Shown here piece by piece: positions 23,749 to 31,923 of a DNA stretch of 64,000 bases. Both the position numbers and the translations under genes were made by a program. This DNA comes from Oscillospiraceae bacterium (lineage in GTDB: Bacteria > Bacillota > Clostridia > Oscillospirales > Oscillospiraceae), in contig JAHHSI010000007.1 of assembly GCA_020025275.1 (NCBI GenBank), forward strand, positions 34,915 to 98,914, written 5' to 3'. The first letter of the stretch is position 1. The number at the start of each line of letters is the position of its first letter. A model generated the notes under the pieces. The model made no database searches and was not told the origin of the DNA. It saw nothing but the letters and a program-made list of their open reading frames with translations.

Positions 23749-24051
23749 TAACCGCAAACCCCCATTTAGATTTTTAGGCACAATCTAAATGGGGGTTTAG
23801 ACAGGTCTAAAAGCTGCTTTTTACCTCATTTTCAGCTCACCGCAGGTGGTTTTTCTCCGGAAAACCCCACAAAATGCGGAAACGCATTTCGTAGGGCAGG
23901 ATAAGGCGTGTTCCACACGCCGAAAAACAGCCGGAAGGCAAAGCCTTCCGCAGTGTTCCACATCGGTTTAGTGTGTTCTGCTTGTGTTCCACCGCTTTTT
24001 TGATATAATATAGCTATCATGTAAAAGCGAGAGGGTAGGAGGTGTAAAAAA
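23749..24051. other. Intergenic region with strong hairpin and gtgttccac repeats, possible origin or control region
   Basis: A 17-bp perfect stem (aaacccccatttagatt, 23756-23772, with 23782-23798) has no T run. It is followed by small hairpins (aatgcg/cgcatt, ggaaggc/gccttcc near 23931-23947) and three direct copies of gtgttccac at 23908, 23953 and 23984. No gene. Hairpin plus iterons is compatible with an origin of transfer or with protein-binding sites; function unproven. Confidence 0.45.
23982..24009 (+). promoter_or_regulatory. Promoter of the first Fic gene
   Basis: TTGTGT (23982-23987), 16-bp spacer, TATAAT (24004-24009), 42 bp before the start codon. The -35 box overlaps the third gtgttccac copy, so a protein binding there could repress it. 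Confidence 0.6.
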
Positions 24052-24891
24052 ATGTGTGAATATGAGATGCCGGCAAGCTATCAAGTCGAGACCGGCGACT
24101 CCCTTACGGCAGAAGAGCGCCGGAGCAATTGGGAACTGGCCATTGGATTAAATGAAGTAGATGGACTGCAGCCCTCTGCATATTTGCATGAGGTCAAAGA
24201 GGAAAATATCTCAGGGCATACATCGTACCATGAGGTCGAAGAGAAGCTAAAACATTACTATCATACTCATCGTGGGGTGCTGGATGAGAAGACCCAGGAA
24301 TGTGATCTGGTATCCGCTCGGATTGCAGAGCTGCTGGCGACCCCGGATTTTTCGTTGCACCCGGCTTTTCTAAAAGCCATACACGGTAGACTGTTTGAAG
24401 GAATCTATCTGAATAATGGATTTGGGAAGTTGATTCCTTTTGCCGGGATCTGGCGCACAGTAGCGATAACGAAAAGTGAACCGATTCTGCATGGCGCATC
24501 GGTTGCTTACGGAGCGCCCTATGCACTGGCAGATATGTTGGATTACGATTTCTCCATGGAGCAACAGGTCAACTATACTACGATGTCCAGTGTACAACAG
24601 ATTCGCCAGTTAGGTAAATTTTGTAGTCATATCTGGCAAGCCCATCCTTTTATGGAGGGAAACACAAGGACGACAGCAGTTTTCTTTGAAAAATATCTGC
24701 GGACACTTGGCTGGCAGGTAAATAATGATTTCTTTAAGGATCATGCGGTTTACTTCCGCAATGCGCTGGTCTTGGCCAATCACAACGACATCAAAGCTGG
24801 AATTTCTGGGGATAGTTCATATCTTGAGGCATTCTTTTCCAAGCTGCTGTTGGATAAAGACCTTACGTTACCTGAAATCTTACCTCGATAA
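24052..24891 (+). CDS. Fic-domain protein with variant active site
   Basis: 279 residues. The Fic motif at His198 reads HPFMEGNTRTTAVF; the canonical form is HPFx(D/E)GNGRxxR, so GNG is GNT and the second Arg is Thr. The N-terminus (EERRSNWELAIGLNEVDGLQPSAYL) resembles the VbhA-type antitoxin helix fused to some Fic proteins, though its usual Ser/Thr-x-x-x-Glu core is not clear. Fic enzymes transfer AMP or other nucleotides to proteins. The altered motif may mean weak, different or lost activity. AGGAGG precedes the ATG. It has its own promoter and terminator and lies between the partition and surface-protein modules. Confidence 0.82.
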   Translation: MCEYEMPASYQVETGDSLTAEERRSNWELAIGLNEVDGLQPSAYLHEVKEENISGHTSYHEVEEKLKHYYHTHRGVLDEKTQECDLVSARIAELLATPDFSLHPAFLKAIHGRLFEGIYLNNGFGKLIPFAGIWRTVAITKSEPILHGASVAYGAPYALADMLDYDFSMEQQVNYTTMSSVQQIRQLGKFCSHIWQAHPFMEGNTRTTAVFFEKYLRTLGWQVNNDFFKDHAVYFRNALVLANHNDIKAGISGDSSYLEAFFSKLLLDKDLTLPEILPR

Positions 24892-24905
24892 ATGTGAATA
24901 GCAAA

Positions 24906-24935
24906 AGAGGATTACCGGTTGGTAATCCTCTTTTT
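24906..24935 (+). terminator. Terminator of the first Fic gene
   Basis: Arms agaggattacc / ggtaatcctct with a GGTT loop and five T. Confidence 0.9.
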
Positions 24936-25019
24936 GTATGCGCAAATTGAAAACAGCAAGCGAGTATGATACAATCATTAAAAACAGAGAAAATTAACGA
25001 AACATAAGGAGGAAGAAAA

Positions 25020-26003
25020 ATGAAAAAGTTTTTTGCTCTGCTGATGGCAGCTATGATGCTGCTGTCGATCACCGGCTGCGGCGGCAAGAAGGACAAGGAG
25101 ACGCACACCCACAAAGAGAAGGAGATGTATGTCTCCGTCGATAAGGATGGGCACAAGACCGTGGTTGACAAGGACGGCAAGGCCATCACCGAGTTCTCGT
25201 TCGACAAGGATGGCAACATCATCGGCAAGGACGGCAAGATTGCGATCCCCGCAGAGAAGGCCAAGAATCTCCCCAAGCCCCCGGCCAAGCTGGACGGCAA
25301 ATCCGTCTATGTGTCCACCGACAAGGATGGAAAGAAGCAGGTCGTGGATGAGAGCGGCAAGCCCGTGGAAGGATACACCGTGGACGAGAGTGGAAACATC
25401 TCCGACGCCAGCGGCAAGACGGTGGTTGACTCCAACGACGTGACGGCTCCTCCGGCAATGCAGGATAGTTCTTCTTCCGGCTCTTCCTCCAGCTCCGGCT
25501 CTTCTTCCAATTCCGGTTCGTCTTCCGGCAGCTCTTCCTCCAGTTCTTCTTCTGGTTCCGGTTCTTCCTCCGGCAGTTCCTCTTCTGGTTCTTCCTCCAG
25601 TGGCGGCAGCTCCAGCTCCAGCTCCGGTGGTTCGTCCAGCGGTGGTTCGTCCAGCGGCAGCGGATCTGGCAGCTCTTCCGGTGGCGGATCTACCCCTGCA
25701 CCTGCCCCGGCTCCCGCACCTGATCCCGAACCGGCTCCGGAACCTGAACCTCCCGCTCACGTCCATAGCTTTGATATCCCTGTGTATCGGACGGAGATCG
25801 TGGATGATTATGAGTATCACTCTTATTGCAAAGATTGCGGGGCAATTATGGATAATTGGACTCAAGAGGAAGTTACAGAACATTCAATGAATCATGCCTT
25901 AAATGGAGAAAGTGGTCGTTGGGCTACTGGAAATATCAAAGTTGGTTCCCATGAAGAACAAGTCATCGATCACTACGAGTGCTCCTGCGGAGCGGCCCAG
26001 TAA
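25020..26003 (+). CDS. Lipoprotein with Ser/Gly-rich spacer and Cys/His C-terminal domain
   Basis: 327 residues. A lipoprotein signal (SITGC, Cys 20) is followed by GGKKDKETHTHKEKE and D-K-D-G repeats (residues ~38-130) that resemble short beta-hairpin or Ca-binding-like turns. A run of ~85 residues is almost only Ser and Gly (~150-235), then a Pro-Ala/Glu-Pro stretch. The last ~80 residues have YCKDCG and YECSCGA with several His, possibly a small metal-bound domain. The layout (lipid anchor, wall-spanning spacer, exposed domain) suggests display at the cell surface. It precedes the adhesin/pilin/sortase genes of the ICE. Not recognised as a named family. Confidence 0.75.
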   Translation: MKKFFALLMAAMMLLSITGCGGKKDKETHTHKEKEMYVSVDKDGHKTVVDKDGKAITEFSFDKDGNIIGKDGKIAIPAEKAKNLPKPPAKLDGKSVYVSTDKDGKKQVVDESGKPVEGYTVDESGNISDASGKTVVDSNDVTAPPAMQDSSSSGSSSSSGSSSNSGSSSGSSSSSSSSGSGSSSGSSSSGSSSSGGSSSSSSGGSSSGGSSSGSGSGSSSGGGSTPAPAPAPAPDPEPAPEPEPPAHVHSFDIPVYRTEIVDDYEYHSYCKDCGAIMDNWTQEEVTEHSMNHALNGESGRWATGNIKVGSHEEQVIDHYECSCGAAQ

Positions 26004-26049
26004 GATCATTCTCATGATACATAATAGATAACTGAATATCGTGTTTTCT

Positions 26050-26082
26050 GAGGAAGTACCTTTGAGGTACTTCCTCTTTTTA
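26050..26082 (+). terminator. Terminator after the lipoprotein gene
   Basis: Arms gaggaagtacc / ggtacttcctc with a tttga loop and five T. Confidence 0.9.
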
Positions 26083-26116
26083 TATATCAAAATTCAAACA
26101 GAAAGAAGGTAATACG

Positions 26117-28684
26117 GTGAAGAAGAGAGTGTTCTCCGCTCTCCTGTCTGTGATCCTCGTATTGGGATTGGTTGTACCGGCGTTTGCTATCACCGGCACG
26201 GTGACAGCCACCATTCAAGATGGCGGCTATGCCTACGGCAACTCTTTCGGTGACGCCTCCATTTCAGACGGCTATCAGAACTGCCGGTGGATGTGTATGG
26301 AGCCGGACGGAAATCCGCCCCAACCGGGACATAGCTTTTCCATTGAAGAGGTCGGCGGTCTATATCGCACCTTTGCGTGGATGGCACAGGTCGAGTTGGA
26401 GAAAAATTCGCACCCCACGTATCCGTCCGCTGCATGGGATCGGTTGTGGAACATCCACCATGCTGTAGCGCAGCACAACGGAACGAACAACCATGTTTGG
26501 TATCCGCCTCAACAGGCGGTCTATCAGGAGGCCGTCAATTACGACACGTCGCAGATCCCGTCCGACTTTGTGGCTTTTCGTGGGTATCCCAGCAGCCACG
26601 GCGGCGACCAGATCTGCCTGTTCTGGGGCTACAATCCGCCCCCTCCCGACGGCTACCTCGCCCTGCGAAAGACCAGTGCAGATCCCGGCTGGACCAATGG
26701 CAGCGAGAGTTACTCCTTGGCCGGCGCTGAATATGGCGTGTGGCGATGGGGCGAGTGGATCGGCAATGACAGCAAACGTGCCGCTACCCTCACCACGGAT
26801 GCCTATGGCAACTCCAACACGGTGACACTGGATGGCGAGTACTACTATGTGAAAGAGGTCAAGGCCCCCAAAGGATTTCAGCTGGACCCGACCGTGCATG
26901 TGGCCTACATGACGCCGGGACAGACAACGATCTTGGAGGTATCCGACGTCCCCATGAAGGGCGATGTGAATCTGAAAAAGGTCAGTGCAAATCCGGAAGT
27001 CACCGAAGGGAACAGCTGCTATTCGCTGGCCGGGGCCGAGTACGCCATCTACTATCACGAGTCCGATATGAACGCAGATCGGAACCGGCTGGCCACCCTC
27101 ACCACGGACGCCAACGGCAACTCCAACACGGTGACGCTCCCCTATGAGGAGTGGTACTGGTATAAGGAGGTCAAAGCCCCCAAAGGCTTTGCACTTGACC
27201 CGGCTCCCAAGTGGTTCTATATGAATCGTGAAGGGACAACGACCATTCAGGAATCCGATGTGCCGCTTCTCGACCCCGCTCCTGTGATGGTGAAGAAACA
27301 GAGTACTGACGGAACGGGCGGCAAGCCTCTGGTCGGCGCAGAATTTACATTTAGATACTATGATGGCTACTATGATACGGTAGAAGAAGCAGAAGCCAGC
27401 GGCAGCCCTACTCGGAGTTGGGTATTTCGGACGAACGATAAAGGCTTTGCTACCTATGACCCAACATTCTTAGTTTCTGGTGATCCATTCTACAAAAATG
27501 AGTATGGCCAAGCCAGTCTTCCCTACGGTACTCTTTTGATTCAGGAAACCAAGGCTCCGGAGGGCTACATCATCGACCCGACGGTACGTTTGGAGCAAAT
27601 CAAAGATGATGTGTCTGGCGGAGGTGGAACAACGCCTACTCTCAACGCTCCCATCGTCCCCAACACCCGCTATGGCCGGTTGGTGGTGGCCAAGACCGCC
27701 ATCAACGGCAGCGCCGAGGGGTGGAACTTTGAGGTATATGACAGCAACAAACAGCTGTTGGAAACCATCACCACCGGTGCGGACGGCAAGGCCTACAGCC
27801 GCTATCTGGATCTGGGCAAATACTATGTCCGCGAAGTCCACGATCATAGCGACAAGTATTGGACGTATGATGTAGAGGCCGAGCGGGTGGCCGAGGCCGT
27901 GTACGACGAAGATACTGTCGTCAAGTACACCAATGAGCAGTTTGGCCGCATGGCCATCAAGAAGACCATGGAGAATACGTCCGGCCCGCTGGATGGTTGG
28001 CAGTTCCACGTGACCGGCGGCCCGGACAATGTGGATCTGATGCTCACCTCCGGCAAGGACGGCACGATCACCTCCGATAAACTGCGCCCCGGCACATATA
28101 CCGTGGAGGAGATCCTGCCCAAGGACAGTCTCTATGTCTGCAAAACCGAAAATCCCCAGACCATCACTGTGGTGGCCGGTGAGACGGCAGCGGTACACTT
28201 CACCAATGCCCTGCGCCCCGGGGAGATCGATCTTACAAAGCTGGCCTCCGATAACGGGCAGGCGCTGGCAGGCGTGACGTTCTGTTTGGAGTGGTCGGAG
28301 AACGGAAAGACATGGCAGCCGGTGGTCTATGCCGCCGGCACGGATATTGTCAAAGGCGGCTGCAATAACCCCGATGTTGTGGACGGATGCCTTGTCACCG
28401 GCGATGATGGGCGGCTGTCATGGGGCAATCTTGATCCGAGATTGACCTATCGCCTCACCGAGCTGGAGACAGCAGACGGCTATCAGCTGCTGCCGGGTAC
28501 TGCGTGGTCAGGCAAGCTGCCGACGGACACGCTGCACGTGGCACTCAATGTGGTCAATCAGCCGGTCTTTACCATGCCGACGACAGGCCAGATGACACAA
28601 TACGGATTCATTGCATTGGCCGTAGTCTCTGCTGTCTTTGGTTTGATAGGCCTCAACAGATACAGGAGAAAATATGATGAATAA
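26117..28684 (+). CDS. Cna-B/SpaA-type surface adhesin, sortase-anchored
   Basis: 855 residues with a GTG start (AAAGAAGG upstream). A signal peptide ends near VVPAFA. An N-terminal region with Cys, Trp and His (residues ~35-180, HGGDQICLFWGY) could be a thioester-like or Cys-protease-like head, but I cannot identify it. At least five Cna-B/SpaA repeats follow (e.g. SLAGAEYGVW...YYYVKEVKAPKGF; SLAGAEYAIY...KAPKGF; LVGAEFTFRYY...IQETKAPEGY). The E in KE-APKGF matches isopeptide-bond domains. The tail is MPTTG, a hydrophobic helix and RYRRK, a sortase signal. It leads a cassette with a pilin and sortase. Confidence 0.87.
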   Translation: MKKRVFSALLSVILVLGLVVPAFAITGTVTATIQDGGYAYGNSFGDASISDGYQNCRWMCMEPDGNPPQPGHSFSIEEVGGLYRTFAWMAQVELEKNSHPTYPSAAWDRLWNIHHAVAQHNGTNNHVWYPPQQAVYQEAVNYDTSQIPSDFVAFRGYPSSHGGDQICLFWGYNPPPPDGYLALRKTSADPGWTNGSESYSLAGAEYGVWRWGEWIGNDSKRAATLTTDAYGNSNTVTLDGEYYYVKEVKAPKGFQLDPTVHVAYMTPGQTTILEVSDVPMKGDVNLKKVSANPEVTEGNSCYSLAGAEYAIYYHESDMNADRNRLATLTTDANGNSNTVTLPYEEWYWYKEVKAPKGFALDPAPKWFYMNREGTTTIQESDVPLLDPAPVMVKKQSTDGTGGKPLVGAEFTFRYYDGYYDTVEEAEASGSPTRSWVFRTNDKGFATYDPTFLVSGDPFYKNEYGQASLPYGTLLIQETKAPEGYIIDPTVRLEQIKDDVSGGGGTTPTLNAPIVPNTRYGRLVVAKTAINGSAEGWNFEVYDSNKQLLETITTGADGKAYSRYLDLGKYYVREVHDHSDKYWTYDVEAERVAEAVYDEDTVVKYTNEQFGRMAIKKTMENTSGPLDGWQFHVTGGPDNVDLMLTSGKDGTITSDKLRPGTYTVEEILPKDSLYVCKTENPQTITVVAGETAAVHFTNALRPGEIDLTKLASDNGQALAGVTFCLEWSENGKTWQPVVYAAGTDIVKGGCNNPDVVDGCLVTGDDGRLSWGNLDPRLTYRLTELETADGYQLLPGTAWSGKLPTDTLHVALNVVNQPVFTMPTTGQMTQYGFIALAVVSAVFGLIGLNRYRRKYDE

Positions 28685-28808
28685 ACTATGGTGGATCATC
28701 GGAGGTGCAGCAAGCATCCTTGTGGTGGCAGCATTGCTGTTATCATGGTTTTTTAGTGCAGATGATAGCGACTATGACGAGTATAACGAGTATGATGATT
28801 GTTTATGA
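28674..28808 (+). CDS. 44-residue membrane protein with acidic tail
   Basis: A short gene starting at ATG 28674 (or 28677) with AGGAGA upstream, overlapping the adhesin end by 11 bp. Residues 5-27 form one membrane helix (LWWIIGGAASILVVAALLLSW). The tail is highly acidic and Tyr-rich (ADDSDYDEYNEYDD). The 11-bp overlap repeats the coupling used elsewhere in this ICE. It may be an accessory of pilus assembly. Not recognised. Confidence 0.6.
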   Translation: MMNKLWWIIGGAASILVVAALLLSWFFSADDSDYDEYNEYDDCL

Positions 28809-28828
28809 GTAGAGGAGGAAACGAGACA

Positions 28829-30943
28829 ATGAACCATATCAAGAAAGTGCTGGCAGTGTGTCTTACACTGCTGACAGTGCTGAGCTGCATCCCTGCAGCC
28901 TTTGCAGCCACAGTGCCGGAGGCCACGATCGATCCGGCCAAAAAAGGCAGCCTGACCATCTATAAGTACGACATGACCAATGCCCGAAAGGACGGTGTGT
29001 GGCAGGACGACAGCTTTATTTCCACCGGTATGCGGGAGAGCTACGTGGAAGATACCCTGGGCAATGCCATCCGTAAAGGCGATGCCAACGGGCAGAAGGA
29101 TAACGCTCTGGGCAATGGCGGCAATTCCAACGGCTATGCAATCAAGGGCGTAGAATTTACAACCATCCGGGTGGCTGAGATCACCACTTTCACAGAGAAC
29201 ACAAAGGACGGGCATCAGACGCAGGTGCTCTACGCCTTTCATAAGACCCGGTCGAAAGAATTTCTGGACGCCATCGGCCTATCCAATGGTGCAAAGCGAT
29301 ACACCAATGCAGACAAGCTGAGCAAGGACAATTGGTACTATACCAGCGGCACGCTGAATGAGGCACTGAACAAGGCCTTGGCCGCAAACGCCACCTCCGT
29401 TAAGAGTGCGCTGGAATCCTATGTGATTGCATCTCCGCGCCGCTGGACGATGCCGCTCACCGATGAAAACGGTAAGAGCATGGTGACCGGGCTGCCTGTG
29501 GGCTTGTATTTGACCGTGGAAACCAAAGTCCCGGAAATGGTGACATCCACCACAAATCCGTTCCTTGTCTCCGTCCCCATGACTACCGTAGACGGAGATA
29601 AAAACAGCGTCTCCCACAACGGCGGCACACAGTGGAACTATGACATCACCGTTTACCCGAAGAATGAAACTGGCATTCCCACACTGGAAAAAACTGTGCG
29701 TGAAGCCAGTAAGGACACTGGAAAGAACAATGGATCTGACAGCATCACCGATGGTTTTGCCCACAACGCCACCGGCTCTGCGGGGGATACCATGGAATAT
29801 CAGGTAATCAGCACGCTGCCCACCATTACCTCCAATGCAACGAACCTGACCACCTATAAGTTCTATGACACTCTGTGCGCAGGTCTCTCTTATAACAAAA
29901 ATGACGTGAAAATCGAGATTTTCAAGGACAAGGACTGCACCAACCGAGTGGCCACATGGTCGCAGAGCGATAAGACCCCCAAATTCTCGGTGAATTATTC
30001 CAGCGATGATCGGCACATGACTGTGGATATCAATGCTGCTGGCAGAGCCGAAATCAACGGAGAGACAGCCAACGCCAACGGCCTGCTCTATAAGGGCTAT
30101 TCCAATTACACGATGCGCCTTACCTACTCTGCTACAATCAACTCGGATAACAGCTTTGTATATGGCAACGGCGGCAACAACAACGAAGTGGTGCTGACCT
30201 GGAAACGCACCTCCAGCAATTACTACGATACATTGGTGGATGACTGCCATGTGTACTCTTTCGGCGTGGATCTGACCAAGCTCTTTTCCGATAAGGACGC
30301 AGCAGCCGCCGATAAAGAGGGCCTGTATGGCAAGGTACAGTTTAAGGTCAAAAATGCCACGGATGGATATTTTGTGACGGCCAAGCAGGACACGGCTTCC
30401 GGTGTCTACTATGTCACCGGTCGTGCCAAGTCCGAAACTGCGGCCACAACATTCGCCACGACGACCGTGGATGGTAAGCCTGGCCATGTGCTTATCAAGG
30501 GCCTGGAGGATGATGAGTATATCATCACTGAGGTGGCGACGGCCAATGGGTATACGCTGCTCAAGGATGCGATCCACGTAAAAATCTCGGCTTCGGACGA
30601 CTCCAAGCGGCCCTGCGGCATTTACGGCAAGGATGTATTGGGCGTCCTCCAAAATGATCCGCACTATGCCTTTGATGGCGGAATGGATCTGCATCTGGCC
30701 AATATCCCCCAGCAGCAGCTGGCGCATCATCTCCTGTCTGCCTCTGCTACGGTAGACGGCAAGGCGGTATCTATGGCAGATGGCGGTGCTCTGGCACAGC
30801 TGACCGTGATCAATACTCCCGGCTTTGATATTCCGGCCACCGGCGACACGGGGGCTTGGGTGTTCGGTGTATTTGGTGCCATGATGGCCGGAGCTGCAAT
30901 CATTCTTATGATCGCAGCGAAGCGCAGGGGAAATGAACAGTAA
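28829..30943 (+). CDS. LPXTG-type pilin / isopeptide-forming fimbrial protein
   Basis: 704 residues. A signal peptide ends at AAFAAT. Residues ~40-240 match the N-terminal domain of SpaA/FimA-like major pilins (KGSLTIYKYD, then GLPVGLYLTVETKVP). D2-like (TLEKTVRE...FAHNATGSAGDTMEYQVISTLP) and Cna-B-like (VQFKVKNATDGYFVTA...IKGLEDDEYIITEVATANGYTLL) domains follow. The C-terminus is IPATG, a helix and KRRG. I see no clear pilin YPK-type lysine, though lysines are common. It is cut and joined by the sortase next to it and probably forms a pilus or fibril that aids mating contact (inference). AGGAGG precedes the ATG. Confidence 0.87.
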   Translation: MNHIKKVLAVCLTLLTVLSCIPAAFAATVPEATIDPAKKGSLTIYKYDMTNARKDGVWQDDSFISTGMRESYVEDTLGNAIRKGDANGQKDNALGNGGNSNGYAIKGVEFTTIRVAEITTFTENTKDGHQTQVLYAFHKTRSKEFLDAIGLSNGAKRYTNADKLSKDNWYYTSGTLNEALNKALAANATSVKSALESYVIASPRRWTMPLTDENGKSMVTGLPVGLYLTVETKVPEMVTSTTNPFLVSVPMTTVDGDKNSVSHNGGTQWNYDITVYPKNETGIPTLEKTVREASKDTGKNNGSDSITDGFAHNATGSAGDTMEYQVISTLPTITSNATNLTTYKFYDTLCAGLSYNKNDVKIEIFKDKDCTNRVATWSQSDKTPKFSVNYSSDDRHMTVDINAAGRAEINGETANANGLLYKGYSNYTMRLTYSATINSDNSFVYGNGGNNNEVVLTWKRTSSNYYDTLVDDCHVYSFGVDLTKLFSDKDAAAADKEGLYGKVQFKVKNATDGYFVTAKQDTASGVYYVTGRAKSETAATTFATTTVDGKPGHVLIKGLEDDEYIITEVATANGYTLLKDAIHVKISASDDSKRPCGIYGKDVLGVLQNDPHYAFDGGMDLHLANIPQQQLAHHLLSASATVDGKAVSMADGGALAQLTVINTPGFDIPATGDTGAWVFGVFGAMMAGAAIILMIAAKRRGNEQ

Positions 30944-31808
30944 GCGGTGGCTTGCCCTGGCACTGTTGCTGCTGGTCGGCTCTGCAAGCTTGCTGTTGTA
31001 TCCCATCATCTCTGCAAAGTATACGGCTGCACACCAATCTCTGGTGTGCAGCGCATACACAGATCAAGTGTCCCATACAGATGAGGCCGCCGTTGAGGCG
31101 GCCTTATCGGCAGCCCAAGATTACAATACCGTCATCGCAGCCGGGGCAAAGGATCAGGCGTTTACCGCAGCGGCTCTGCAGCAGGCCTTAGACAGCTATG
31201 CGGACTTACTCAATCTGTCCGGCGACGGTATTATGGGGTGGCTGGAGATCCCTAAAATCGGGATGCAGCTGCCCATATATCACGGGACGGCCGATACAAC
31301 ACTCGCTCGTGGTGTTGGGCATTTGGTAGGCAGCTCTCTGCCTGTAGGCGGTGCATCTACCCACAGTGTACTTACGGCGCACTCCGGCATGGCCAGTAAT
31401 ATCATGTTTTCAGATCTTCCGGATTTAAAACCGGGAGATCTTTTTTACATCCATGTATTAGACCAAACGCTGGTCTATCGGGTGGATCAAAGTCTGATCG
31501 TGCGGCCGGAAGAGACGGCCCCGCTGCAAATCGAGCAGTCCGATGATTACTGTACGCTGATCACCTGCTATCCGTTTGGCGTCAATACGCACCGGCTGCT
31601 GGTGCGCGGTGCCCGGGTAGTGGATGCAGATATTGCATCGACTGACGGCCCAGACGGCCCATCGGAAGTGCAGCAAAATCCTGCATCCGCTTGGCTGCGA
31701 GCCTATATCAAGGGTGTTGCTGTTGGCGTGCTGGCAGCTGCGGTTTTGCTGCTGATGGTCTATTTGTTGTGTAAAAAAAGGAGGGATAACAATGGAAGAA
31801 GTGTATGA
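30933..31808 (+). CDS. Class C (pilin) sortase
   Basis: 291 residues. An N-terminal helix (residues 7-26) and a C-terminal helix (~258-280) with basic KKRR anchor it on both sides, as in pilus-polymerising class C sortases. The catalytic trio is His150 (LTAHSGM), Cys212 (TLITCYPFG) and the Arg in HRLLVRG. The PKIGMQLPIYHGT segment is the typical sortase beta-strand start. A DPW lid motif is not evident. It overlaps the pilin by 11 bp and should polymerise or anchor the neighbouring adhesin and pilin, and perhaps the chromosomal LPETG protein. Confidence 0.93.
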   Translation: MNSKRWLALALLLLVGSASLLLYPIISAKYTAAHQSLVCSAYTDQVSHTDEAAVEAALSAAQDYNTVIAAGAKDQAFTAAALQQALDSYADLLNLSGDGIMGWLEIPKIGMQLPIYHGTADTTLARGVGHLVGSSLPVGGASTHSVLTAHSGMASNIMFSDLPDLKPGDLFYIHVLDQTLVYRVDQSLIVRPEETAPLQIEQSDDYCTLITCYPFGVNTHRLLVRGARVVDADIASTDGPDGPSEVQQNPASAWLRAYIKGVAVGVLAAAVLLLMVYLLCKKRRDNNGRSV

Positions 31809-31923
31809 GCTTATCGAGACGGACGAAGAAGGCTTTTTGACAGCCGACTATGAGGAAGAGCAGATTTACTCGGCCAGTGGGGAGTTGCTTGAGCAGATAG
31901 AAACGGGGGCTGTAGATGTATAA
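31792..31923 (+). CDS. 43-residue acidic protein
   Basis: A very short gene with AAGGAGGG 8 bp before ATG 31792, overlapping the sortase end by 17 bp and the next gene by 8 bp. About a third of residues are Asp or Glu (MEEVYELIETDEEGF, YEEEQIY, GELLEQIETG). No membrane helix. The strong ribosome site and tight packing argue that it is real. Acidic small proteins on mobile elements are often DNA mimics, but there is no direct evidence here. Confidence 0.55.
   Translation: MEEVYELIETDEEGFLTADYEEEQIYSASGELLEQIETGAVDV

Noticed and set aside
25460..25700. Ser/Gly-coding tandem repeat as a possible DNA repeat element
   Set aside because: Codon-level irregularity shows it is low-complexity coding sequence, not a mobile repeat.
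28674..28808. Reading the 44-codon gene as a frameshifted end of the adhesin
   Set aside because: The adhesin ends normally with its sortase signal, and the small gene has its own ribosome site and an 11-bp overlap like other pairs in this element.
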